A DNA stretch of 64,000 bases from Parapristionchus giblindavisi. Its lineage: Eukaryota; Nematoda; Chromadorea; Rhabditida; Diplogasteridae. The stretch is from positions 186,001 to 250,000 of the forward strand of contig CALSFV010000226.1 of assembly GCA_943737045.1 (NCBI GenBank), in the 5' to 3' direction. Below the pieces are notes generated by a model, which saw only the letters and a program-made list of their open reading frames with translations, was not told the origin of the DNA and made no database searches. Shown here in pieces: positions 10,566-21,815 of the stretch. Position numbers and translations under genes: made by a program. The stretch's first letter is position 1; every line of letters starts with the position of its first letter.

Positions 10566-13500
10566 CTACCATCCCTGTTGAATGATATCTTTGTGTAGTT
10601 CTATGACTGAGTTTTGTTCCGCTTTTCCGATTCCATTTGCCTTCATGATCCATCGATTGTGCAGAAGATGCTTTCTTAATTAATAATTAGCATTTCCTGT
10701 TTTATTGGGCAAATTAAAATATCTGCATAATTATGAGCCGTTCAAATGTTGTGAAAGTACAAGGAGACAATTTATATAATTTTGAACATGCACTTTTTAG
10801 CGTCTTTTGTTTCTTTCTGTCGTAACTTTCGATCACTATAAATATTTTTCTCATGTGCATTAGATGCATATTGAGACACAAATCAAGCACAGCGCAAAAG
10901 GCCGGGCGATAAATGGCGAGATGCCGCGTGTCACGGTGATCGCCTGTTAATGCGGCGATTCTGAGGGACTGCTTGTACTTTGAACATAATACATTATTGT
11001 TTAAAATATATATATATATATATATATCACCGAAATATCACTGGCCTAGCAGTGATAACCCGCAGGACTTCATGCGCCTTGAATAACGGGTTGTACCTTT
11101 ACCTTTTACCTTTTATATTCTTGTATTGCCAAAATAACAAACCTGTGCAAGTAGTACGCTAAAAATGGCACAATCACGGCATGGATGTAGATCAAGTTCA
11201 CTGTTTCCTCAAACAAAGCTTTTTTGTCCGTCGTTAAAAGACTTATAATTTTATTGAACGGTATTATAATTTTGTTATCCACAACATTCGTTCACTATTC
11301 CCATACATTCACATTTTTATTTCGTCAGCACTCTTTTTCATGTACATCACTTCAATATGTAATGTGCTCCAATTAACAGCCGAAAAGGTGTACTTTTCAA
11401 GACATGAAAAGGTGTAAAAATGAACACTTCGAGGTGTAAAAAACGACACCTTTTTGCAGGACCGGGGCAGCCCCTACTCGATCCTTAGCTCCACCCCTAT
11501 GATTAGACTCCAACCATTTTGTCACTGTTGTACTAACTGTAGGTAATTTGTGAGTGACGACGCTTGCGTGATATAATCATACCAGCCGTGAGCTCCGCCA
11601 AGGCGGAACTCAATGTTCTGGAAGTTTCTCGAACTTTCTGGATCCATCTATCTTTCGGGAAACTTCTAGAAGGTCTATCGGGTACTGTATTCTTTGGTAC
11701 TGTTGTTCGGGTTACGGAAGAGGGTTCGGTAGAGAGAAGAGAGATAGAAGAGAAAAGAGAGGGAGAGAGAGAGGATACACTCAGAGAAAAAAACCCTAAG
11801 GGTTGTAAACCCTAACCCAAATCCTAAGGAATTGCAGAGACGAAACCCTTACTATTAAGGGTTTGGCCAGAGCGCCAACTAGGGTTTGAAACCCTTATTT
11901 GCAAGACCCACGCCTCCCCTTTGTATGATATATGAGTTCTGTCACTGTACCAACATGTCCGTGTAGCGCAGTAGGTAGAGCGCTTGGCTAGTGTGCGCAG
12001 AGGTGCGCCTCCGCCTGTTCGATTCCTACTCTGATCAAAATCTTTTGCAACTTTAATTCTGCGTCTTTTCGAGGTCACTAAGGGTTTCAAACCCTAGCAT
12101 GTAAGGGCTGAAACCCTTATGGGTAAGGGTATCAAAACCCTTACCCGTAAGGGTTATATACAGCGCAGCATGCCAACTAGGGTTTTAAACCCTTGCATTT
12201 AAGGGTTTTTTCTCTGAGTGTAGAGTGAGGGAAGATAGGAGAGAGATAGAGAACAGAGAAAGATGATAGAGGGAGATAGAAAAAGAGGTTGCAAAAACAG
12301 AAATAAATAGATTTTGTGCAAAAAGTGATGAGCCCGCGCGCTTACCACTATGCCACGTATCAGTTGGAGAGACTGGCTACATTTCCACCAATGAATGGTG
12401 TTTGGATCGTGCGGCGGACATGCGACGACTTTCGTTTACAAAATCGATAAATAGCAGACTTTGAAAATTGATTCTGACTAAGTCGACTATGCTGATGTAG
12501 GCACGTTAGTTCAAAATGCGAAAGAGATGGGAATAGCGAGACAAAGGAGATGCTGAGGCGACTTTTGCCATAACTGTGGTGCGCTGTTTGGTGTGTTTTC
12601 ACAGTCTCATAATAATGAGGGGGGTAGTTCATTAGACAGAGCGGCGCACCTCAGACAGGTTTGGTGACGCGGCGGAGAGTGTGACAGAGAGAATCATTTG
12701 ATGCCATCTCGCACGCACACCATCTCTAATGCAGCCAGGGATGTGCATTTTTCGTTTTTCGATTTTTCGATTTTTTCGATTTTTCGATACCTTCTCGAAA
12801 AACTTTTTCGACGAAAAATTTTTCGAAAAAAAAATCGAAAAAATCGAAAAATGCTTTTCATAAAAAGGTACAAAATTTCAAAAATTAATCATTATTAGTT
12901 AAATTTTTTTGAAAAATTTTGAAAATTTTGAAACAAAAAATACAATTTTTGTTGAGCAAAAATTTTTTTTCATGAAAGCGGATTCAATTAAGAATCACAC
13001 AGTTGCAATTCTTGCGTTTTCATCATATCGATAGTAAAAAAAATTTTAAAGATACTAAAACGTGATATAGAATATTTTTCGATTTTTTTCGAATTTTTCG
13101 ATTTTTTCGAATTTGAAATTCGAAAATTTTTCGTTTTTCGAATTTTTTTCGAAAATCTTTTTCCGCACATCCCTGAATGCAGCCCACCAAACCCGCCTGG
13201 CATCCGTCTCGCACTCTTTATAAGTTGGAAAACGTGACCCCCCCTCTTTCATTGTTGCCCCGCTATTACAGAGGCTGAACTAACGCGTAGGTCATTTCCC
13301 GTAGATTCATCCGGGAAGAATACTGTTCCTAGTTAGAATCCTAGGAGTTGAATGTTCACGTTAAGGAACAAAACGCTATATACGTGATTGTTGATCGTAA
13401 TTAGCGCATCATGAGTCAGAAGTATTACCGGAAAATTTTGTCGGAAAACCGGTCGGAAAAACCGAAAAAAATTTCCAGTGCGCACTCCCATTTTTACACC

Positions 13501-16493
13501 TTTTTTTTAAATGAGTGTTGTCACCGATGTAATTTTTCAAAGATAATGGTGACGTCATGAAAGTAATTAAAAGAACCAACTTCAACAATCGGATACGCTC
13601 TGCGGTCTTCGGGATGAGAGAGGGAGTAGCCCATCCATGCTATGGTAGTCAGAATCGTGAACGTAAAGTGACACCTGCAATCAACGAATCATCCTAGTCT
13701 TATAATCGAGAGGAGAGTACAGGCGAAATATTTGGCGTTACTTTTACACCTTTTTTTTCTTGGTATTTGTAACAGAATAAAATTTTTCTTATGCAAGTAC
13801 ATTTATACGGACAATACTCATATAGTCGTGATAGTGTAGATTTTCGCTTCTGTTCTGAAAACCAATAACGCCCGGTAAAGTTCGCTTGACTTTATACAAA
13901 CTATTGACAGAAACTTGACAGAAAACAACAGGCATTGAGAAAATTAAACATATGCATTTAAATATATAATTTTTTTTTCCTAAACGCAGTTCAATTAGTT
14001 TTCTCATATGGATGCAAAGTGCCATGTTTCGTCCAATATCTTTTTTGATAACGAATATTTTGTCAAATCTCTCACCCGTTGCAATATACATGCAATATAT
14101 ATTTCATGACATCCCACGCAGCAGGAGAATGTTTCAATGATATCTCCATTTTTTGCATTGTATTTCAATTTTCTGCGAATCTCTGTGAAAAGGATGAATT
14201 CGTATAAAAGAGCCATGAGGATGTTACATTGTAACAGATTTCAACAATGGTAAGTCCTCTTTACTTCTTCTCTTCACATTTTTTGTATAAAAAGATATTT
14301 TGAGAACAAGTTCACTCTTCTTGCTCTTCTCTCCATCGCCTTCAGTTGCTATTCTCTCAGTCCCTGTGAAGATTTCTGTTATGGTACCGTACTCGGAACC
14401 ATGGACTGGTGTTACTGTAGTAGATAGTTAGTTTAGAATTTTATTAAAAGATGTCATAATCAATATTTTTAGTTTCTCATTTTTCAACCTGACCTGCTAC
14501 AACCTTTGCATTAACAAGTGCAACAAATTCCCATTCTGGGAGGATTGTCTAAATACTAGAGGACCTAACAATACATTCTACAGATGTTGTATCAACAAGA
14601 CTGTATGGATGAACCTTAACTGTGACCTTGAATGCTGGACAAGTCAAATTCCCGGATAATTATTGTGTATTATGCTGGTGATAAACGAAAAGCTCTAAAT
14701 ACATAAAATGCGAACCACAAGATTTGTCTGTTATAGTTTTCAAAGTTAGACCGGCTGTCGGGCAGAGCTAAGAATCAGATCAGTATGGGTGTAAGTTATC
14801 TACATATGTATTAATATTTACGATATATGCTAGGATAGACCTACCACACGAGTGGAGTGATTATCGTTAATGTTCGAAAATTCTCGGTTATTTGGTATCT
14901 GAAATTGAACATTTCAATATTGAATTCCACTTCTTTAAAACAAATGAATGGTCAAGAAACCATTTAACTGAAATGCAGTCACCTTTCCTTAACATCCGCG
15001 AAGACTCGTCGTTTCCATCTTAACCAGGTCAACAACAGAGATAAATTGAATACGATCAATGCCAGGAATTCAGCAATCATGAATATAAACTGAAAAATAA
15101 TAAAAAAATAAAAATATTGGAGTTATTATTATTATTTATGGTTGTTGAAAATGTCACAAACTATGCATATTTCCGCCGTGTTAACATTTTTCTGTGAAAC
15201 AATCGAGCAATACGCGAACTTCTCGTCGAAATCTAACTCCACAGACAACGATAACGTGAAAATAACCGGAGTTGATATCGAAAACTCAGAATTATACGTC
15301 GTGGATATGCTTTATGTCTAGATACCTCGAAGAAAACGAATATTAATCCGAGCCATTTAGGTGATCGCTCGTAACTACGGTAGTATACGGTAGCTATGGT
15401 TCGTTCAATCGATATCACAACTAGCGAGAACATTGTGCCTGTATATTCGTAGATATTAAATTTACTGAATACGTTGAGACTGCATTATTTTTAAAGTAAT
15501 ATTGAAACATTGCTGTCACGGAAATCTCACTTTTTCTGATTTTGTCTTATCATCTTTACGCTGTTGTGAAGATTATTAGTCAAAAAAGCTAAACAGTCAA
15601 AATATACTTAATTTTCTCTTCGCATATCCTATCTGTTTTCTTTAAAACTGTAATATTTCTTTTTTTAAAAATAATTTGCTGATCGCTAACCATATTGAGT
15701 CAAACATGGAGGCGCCCTCCACAGGAAGCAAGAAAGTCCAGGCATCAGAAGGTCTTCGCCCTTACTGAAGAAAAACTATTTTAATATATCTTGTTCTATA
15801 ACCGCATATCGAAAGGTATTGTTCGAAAAGTAAATCAGGTAATAAGATCACCTATGCTAATCGATGAAGAATACTCTCGTTCATAAGTCTAAGGCGGTGT
15901 TACATTTCTCAAAACGTGCGCACGCCGTAACGACGGAGACGTGGCGGAGGAGGTTACGGCGTGCGCACGTTTTGGAAATGTAACACCACCTAACAAGGAC
16001 TTGTCCGATCTCTAATGTGTATCATACTCGCTATAGCGATTAAATTGACAATGTATTAATGAATAGTTAATTGATGTCTATTCAACAAACCTCCATGTTA
16101 ATTGTTGATACGCAACGTAGATATCGTCAGCTGCGATGAATACACACGAGAAAAAGTTGAATAAAACATGAATGACCAAAAGCAATCGAAGATTGAAATG
16201 AGCCACCAAATTACTGAATTTAAAAAGAATTTGTTGATGGAATATATTTATATAAATATTGATTGTCTTTCTTGTCCAATAAATATAATACTCTTGATTC
16301 ATCTCTCCTAACTCTCCTGAAAACTCTCCTGACTCTCCTCTCCTCTCCTGGCCACGCACTTTTTTTGTAATAGTATGAAAGCCGTGATCTAGATATTCCA
16401 GCATTTTCGTCATTTTTAATCAATATTTATTATACACAGAATATCGTTATTTTCTCTTGCCCAGGAAACGATAAATTATTATCATTATTATTA

Positions 16494-16531
<38 letters not shown>

Positions 16532-16788
16532 GTAATTGTTAAATGAGGAAGCAGACAAAACTAATATCTTACTCTCTGTGGTACAACAAAACTAAAGTAA
16601 CAACAACTCCAATGAGCGAAAATACAATCCGAATTAAGATCACCTTAAACGATCATTTAATTTAAATCAGTCATCGTTATTATTTATTATGTTATTATTA
16701 TTATTATAATTTATCAACTAACCCATCGCATAAAAGGGTTTGTGGCAACGTATATCGCAGTTTCTATCAGCGTCTGGTCATCAGACAT
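10566..16788 (-). CDS. Sre-A: Sre-type chemoreceptor, 11 exons, 332 aa
   Basis: Exons (high to low): 16788-16723, 16643-16573, 16213-16091, 15764-15691, 15438-15326, 15284-15162, 15089-14983, 14898-14845, 13674-13581, 11207-11143, 10674-10566. Every junction keeps frame. The product is a seven-TM protein: TM1 in exon 2, TM2 in exon 3, TM3 plus SIERTIATVYYRSYERSP in exon 5, TM4 in exon 6, TM5 and the basic loop KRRVFADVKE in exon 7, TM6 split by intron 8, TM7 in exon 10, and tail ending IIQQGW. This fits the nematode Sre class, sensory-neuron GPCRs for chemical cues. The start ATG directly follows TTTCAG, as at a trans-splice or 5' UTR acceptor. Exon 6 seems to use an upstream GAG acceptor, adding two codons; exon 9 lacks one codon. 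Intron 9 is 2.4 kb and holds two transposons; intron 8 holds the nested gene copy 2. Confidence 0.85.
11007..11028. repeat. (TA)n microsatellite
   Basis: About 11 TA units in intron 10 of Sre-A. Confidence 0.7.
11777..12220. mobile_element. TA-flanked inverted-repeat element carrying a tRNA-like module
   Basis: The terminal repeats CACTCAGAGAAAAAAACCCT and its near-perfect inverse are flanked by TA (11775-11776, 12221-12222). Subterminal AAACCCT/AGGGTTT motifs recur in both orientations. The core at about 11957-12040 has a tRNA-like layout: GTGTAGCGCAGTAGGTAGAG resembles an A box and TGTTCGATTCC a B box. The element lies in intron 9 of Sre-A. It has no transposase and is probably a Tc1/mariner-type MITE. 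Confidence 0.7.
12736..13175. mobile_element. hAT-like MITE with 8-bp target duplication
   Basis: The terminal repeats CAGGGATGTGC and GCACATCCCTG are flanked by the perfect 8-bp duplication AATGCAGC (12728-12735, 13176-13183). An 8-bp duplication with CAGGG-type ends is characteristic of the hAT superfamily. The interior is almost wholly TTTTTCGA/TCGAAAAA low-complexity sequence that folds back on itself. It lies in intron 9 of Sre-A. Confidence 0.8.
14247..14659 (+). CDS. Nested secreted cysteine-rich protein, copy 2
   Basis: Exons 14247-14249, 14305-14426 and 14473-14659; introns of 55 and 46 nt. The gene lies antisense inside intron 8 of Sre-A and encodes 103 residues with the same signal peptide and 13-Cys pattern as the other copies. 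Local differences include FPFWEDCLNT in the middle and a WTSQIPG end. TATAAAAG at 14203-14210 is 44 bp before the ATG. Further upstream lie ACGCAGCAGGAGA and ATGATATCTCCAT motifs (about 14118-14150) shared with other copies. Only the start codon is in exon 1, so the first splice is required to make the protein. Function unknown. Confidence 0.82.
15894..15990. repeat. GC-rich near-perfect palindrome, about 97 bp
   Basis: GTGTTACATTTCTCAAAACG pairs with the inverse at the right end, and the core ACGCCGTAACGACGG faces GTTACGGCGTGCGCACG. A second copy is at 18527-18624. This is a short MITE-like palindrome, here in intron 3 of Sre-A. Confidence 0.65.
16480..16531. repeat. (ATT)n microsatellite
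   Basis: Run of ATT units with one CATT interruption, in intron 2 of Sre-A. Confidence 0.8.
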
Positions 16789-18154
16789 CTGAAATTGAAA
16801 AGAATCAATCAACTCGAAAGAGAAATGAAAGGAGCCGATAAAGTAAGAATACCGTTAAAGAAGAGACAATTGAACGTCATTGATCTATGAAGGACCCCCT
16901 GCCATTACTCACCGCACCAATGTGCGAATGTGATAAAGATGTACATATGTACCGTTAAAGGCAAATAACGTTGTGTAAGTTTGTACGAAAAAGTACACTA
17001 GGAGGCAATTAAAGATAGAGTTGGAACAAGAAAAGCAGGAAAATTAATATAGGGAATAACACAATATGTTGCTTTTTTTAAAATCGTATTATTGTTGTAT
17101 TATTATTGTCATATTAATGAATTGTTACATGTATTTTATGCATATTGAATACTAACCATTGAAAAGAGATTGAGCATACTTTTGAACTATTATACAATAA
17201 ACTTTTTAGTATCCAACTCAATGGGGATCATAATCCTAAGAAGGCGATGATGCATGAAAAGAAAGAAAAGAATACTCCCAAGATAATTTGCAACGTTGAA
17301 GTATCCCTCTCGGAGACTAATGTCATGTTCAAAAGTTGGAAAAGAAAAAAATGGACTCTTTTTTTACACTCCTTTTCTCACCTTATCTCATAAAAATTGC
17401 TTTGCAAGTGTTGTCTCGATTTCCGACGACGAAGAAAACTCCAATCAAAGGCTTTAGAAATACAGGTGAATATTCACTAATATAGGAAAAAATAAAAAAA
17501 ATGAAGAAGTTATCATTATGGTCATTTCACTCACAGATCAATCATGTAGATAGACTGACAATATCATGCTTACACGGATGAGATAATGTGATATCAGTTG
17601 CAATTGACAAGGAAACTTTGTATGTTTACAGTTGAAAAAGATAGCGCTTACAAATCATGACGCAAAATCAGGGACTTATGAGACAGCCTAATAATTGAAA
17701 GAAAGATGACCATAATGATAGTCAGTATGGTAGAATTAATATCAATCTATATTCAGAAGTTCACATTTATCAGTTTTATTTGTCGAGCATATTTGTTGTT
17801 TTCTACCCAAAAAATGCAGAATATAAATTAGGCAGATATAATACATATTGTCTTACTCTATACCGTCAAAAAGAGAAAAAAAGTGAAACATTTGTGACAA
17901 ATTTTCACAAAAGTTCACAAGATTTTGAAGATTTTGTATCATGATATCTATACGCGGTTGTTTGTTTTTCTATTAGGTGATAGGGTATTTGAGCATCACT
18001 GGTCTAGGCACACGCAAGATAGAACAATAACAAAAGTTTTTCATACACCACGCAAATAACGAACATGATAAAACACACTACCTTTGAAAAAATGAAAAAA
18101 ATGAAAATACACCAAAACGCACACCAAAATATTCGCAAAATAGGTTTGAGAAGG

Positions 18155-18420
18155 GGAGCCCCGCAGGGTGTCCCCAAACTTAACCTGCGCCCCAAGAAAA
18201 TCAAGCTGACAGTGTGGTGGGGAGTGGATGGTGTGATCTACTGGGAGCTACTCCCAGAGGGCATGACAATTACCGGAGCCAAGAACGTCACATTACTATG
18301 GAATCTGAAGAAGGCAGTCGATCATTCAAGCCTGAAGGACAAGAAAGTGTATTATCAGCATGATTACACCCGTCCCCATGTCTCCACTCAAATCTCAAGC
18401 ATTATCTACTTTGAGTCGCG
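18155..18420 (+). pseudogene. Mariner transposase fragment
   Basis: The translation contains KIKLTVWWGVDGVIYWELLP and, after a degenerate stretch, KVYYQHDYTRPHV. These match the region of mariner transposases around the second catalytic aspartate (WWD...ELLP...HDNARPH). Upstream and downstream catalytic parts are missing and no terminal repeats were found, so it is a dead internal fragment. Confidence 0.7.
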
Positions 18421-18463
18421 CCCAGCTGGGTTCTATAGAGAAGGGACGGGATCCATAAATTGA

Positions 18464-18486
18464 CATCATCATCATCATCATCATTA
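18464..18486. repeat. (CAT)n microsatellite
   Basis: Short run of ATC/CAT units following the mariner fragment. Confidence 0.7.
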
Positions 18487-18526
18487 CGGAGGCATTATGT
18501 TGCAACAAAATCATTTCGTTAGTGTG

Positions 18527-18624
18527 GTGTTACATTTTCAAAACGTGCGCACGCCGTAACGACGGAGACGCGGCGGAGGGGGTTACGGCGTGCGAACGAT
18601 TTGAAAATGTAACACCACATAAGT
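18527..18624. repeat. Second copy of the GC-rich palindrome
   Basis: Same structure as 15894-15990 (GTGTTACATTTTCAAAACG at the left, its inverse at the right, GTTACGGCGTGCG in the core). The two copies differ by a few bases. Confidence 0.65.
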
Positions 18625-21600
18625 GTTGTCTTTCTTTAGGATTTTTTTCTTATTCTTTATTCCATCATATTATACGTAACAGGAAAATGGGATGACATAA
18701 AGGGATTTATGGAGGAAATGATCTTTTAATGTAAATATAATACAACACGTGTTACCACTTGTTTTTGTGCTTGCTATTTTGTCTTCTGTTTTTGTAAAGT
18801 CCATCCTGTTGTTAATATTCTAGTTTGCACTGATTGCTATCATAACAGGAAGTATGAGCTCTTAATCACATTATACATGTGTTTCCCCGAAAAAATATTT
18901 AAAAAAACTATGCTTATGCTATTGTATCTGTATAAATGTCTATGTGAAAGAACATGTGGTCTTTAAACGATAACGGCGTCTATAAACAATACGTTTAAGG
19001 ATAAGGGAAATGTCTTAGTTGATCTGTCGTACTTTGTGTCGTTTGTGCATTTACTGCACAATCAAATTTGAAGTCTTATAGCTCTAGTTATTCTTTCCAC
19101 ATGCTTGTACAAATATTGCGAAAAATTGTTATTATTATCATCATCAATATTATCCGAGAACATTCCCCACTTTGTATTCGCAACATCGTCTCTTACTCCT
19201 TTATGTTCTGTCTTTTGAACATTGTATTCGCTATCACGATATACTGTATTTTTTTGTGAAAACATAAATTACGCAGTTATGTGAACACGACATAAAGATC
19301 GCAACCACCTGTCTGATAGCTAAACAGTATTAAAGGAATAATAATTATTATTTTCTGAAGTAAACAAATATAGCACGTGGTTTTTTGTCTTCATCGTTTT
19401 GGTCACGTTGATAAATTTCTATGGTAACATACTCATAAATCATCATAATCTTATTTATCAAAATTTCTCCCAGAAGATAATCTTTCACGAGATGATCTTT
19501 TGACCAACCACCGACTTATGTTTAAAATTACTCTTACGCGTTTCTTGGCCTTTACAGTATTCCCTAATACCTTCGTTAATGGAAGTGAAAGCTTGGTCGA
19601 AGATCTCTATATTTCACTACTCGCTCGCTAGAGCTTAAAGTTCACAAAAATCAAGACATCGGAATGAGCAGAGTTAGGGCAAAGGCCCGACCACTGGTCA
19701 AACAGACTCTACCATTTATTTTACTCTACATCCTGTGAACCTAGTCATTGAAAAGTCAAAGTCATGTTCCATACAATTCTATATTCTTCTTTTCATCATA
19801 TATTGGACTAACATTTCCGTCTAGACGCATTGAGCTCCATTGCCTAACCATTGAAACTACGCTTTACTATTGTTCTTTTAATCTTCTTTAAAGTTCAACA
19901 CGTTCATATTTTTCTGTATACAGAAGCACTATTAATCACGATCTATGATTTATTTCCTTTTTGCAAGCGTTTCCCTGAAAATATAATGAGTGCGTTATCA
20001 TGGTATGGAAGTTAATGTCTAGAATGTGCACTCTTTATTCCGTTGGCTACAATTTAATCGAGATGTTGGTCGTTCAAATATCATTATGATTCATCTACTC
20101 AGTCATTATTTAATTCGTCGTGTGATACATATATTTGCAAAGATAAAAAGAGATACAGAGAGTTCGAGACAAATTTGAATACGTCAAATATGCAAATCTG
20201 TTAAAAATGTTGGCAAAGTGCCATGAGTCTCTTATCCCTAGTATCGGGGAAAAACGGAAAACAAATTATCGATTGTTAAGGTAGCTTCTTTTCGTATACC
20301 CATTGACACTCACAATCAGGGATTTCCACTAGGCTCCAAAATTTACACCGACCCCCAGCGAAAAGAAACACGCGTTTATGTGACGGCGTAGGCGCATACG
20401 GCAGATAATGATCTCATTACTGCGTGAAAGTATGATATATACGGACTTCGGTCGATCTTTATGCACTTGGCACGCTTGCACCGGTGAAGAAATGGTCGTT
20501 ATATCTACTTGAGCTGTACTTCTCGTAAGCTTCTTTGTCATCATCTCACATATTTGTGTATATTCACCGTTTTTCTAAAGCATTTGATTGGAGTTTCCTT
20601 CGCCTTCAGAAGTCGAGACTACGCTCGCAAAGCATTGCTTCAAGAGAAAAAACAAAGAGTCCATCTATTTTTATCTTTTTTAACATTCAAGATTAGTCGC
20701 TCCGAGAGGTTAACTTCAACGTTCGTTACAAATTTTCTTTTTTTTTCTTTTCATGCATCATCTACAGATAACTTCTTACCTTTTAAACGTGTAGTATGTT
20801 CCTATATTGCTTGTGTACTGTATTCTTCTATTAATGTCTGTCGATATCAAAATTGCCCTGAACTACAAAAAAAGTTTTTTTCGTTCATTCAAGCATCTTC
20901 TTTCTTCTGTGTTTTGAGTCAGCAAGCCGAAAAAAAAAGAAAAGAAAATTATAGCTAGGGTAAGGTCAGCAATAGACGATTAAGCAATATTCCCTGGTGT
21001 ACCTAATTCTTGTTTATATTATCTTTCGCCGTAGAACTATTTTTCAGAATGTCGCCCAATATAAGTTGATGACGTATGTACTTTTGATATGCCTTTAATT
21101 ATATAATGTTATGAGTTTTATCATGACGTACTTCGCCCTATCGGAACATCAGAAACAGGATGAATTTTCATACTCACAAGTGCTATCCTTCAGAGAATTC
21201 TTCAAAATTCAAGGAAACGTCCATATAGGAAACTTGTTTACAACAGCCAAGTAATCCACGAAAACTTTGCGTTGCTCATTCAATTGACATGTTTGACAAG
21301 AATTATTTCAGAAATTCATAGGAACTCTGTACATTAATGGGAGAGTAACATTATTCAATGAATCGGCCTGAACCATCTTTCTCCCGCTTTAGATGAGATT
21401 TTTTTATAGATTTCAGAGCGAGAGCCACATTTTAGATGATTTTAGATGATGACTTCAAGATGATGACTATTTTCGTCCATGCAATTTATCATGAATTATT
21501 TTTTCATGTTATTCCAAAGACATTGAATTTCAAATTTTTAGTTTTGCATTTTGAACATTATATCAATTGTATACTGTATTTTTTCTTCAACAATATTACC

Positions 21601-21815
21601 TGGTAGATTGGTTAATAGTGGAGCAAAATCAGTGCAAACTATAGTGTTATTCCATGTATTAATTGTCCTGCTGTTATTTTTCTTTGATTACATCATAATT
21701 CTACTGTATTTGTTTCGTATAATACTGAACAGTATTTGCCTTTAACGTTGTTCTCACTTTATCCCTCACATTTCTCTTTTTGTTGATTTAAACCATTTAT
21801 TAATTTCGATTTCAG

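Larger units (their letters stand above)
16789..21815. promoter_or_regulatory. Divergent intergenic region between Sre-A and Sre-B
   Basis: Five kb separate two receptors transcribed away from each other. It contains two blocks that look like inverted copies of one upstream segment (about 17250-17480 towards Sre-A and about 20575-20730 towards Sre-B), both with TTTGATTGGAGTTTTC-like and TCTCCGAGAGG-like stretches. The same block recurs near 39.35-39.57, 48.57-48.79 and 56.87-57.06 kb, each next to a receptor copy. Also present are a mariner fragment, a palindrome and a (CAT)n run. I see no other gene. A shared control region is an inference from position and conservation. Confidence 0.4.

Noticed and set aside
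11790..12215. Telomere-like AACCCTAAGGG repeats
   Set aside because: The motif alternates in orientation inside a terminal-inverted-repeat element and is not the TTAGGC nematode telomere repeat.
15233..15433. Stand-alone 66-residue protein MFSLVVISIERTIATVYYRS...
   Set aside because: It is exon 5 of Sre-A read through into its intron.
20509..20958. 149-codon plus-strand frame between Sre-A and Sre-B
   Set aside because: It overlaps the upstream block shared with other receptor copies, where the frame is not conserved, and has no recognisable domain.
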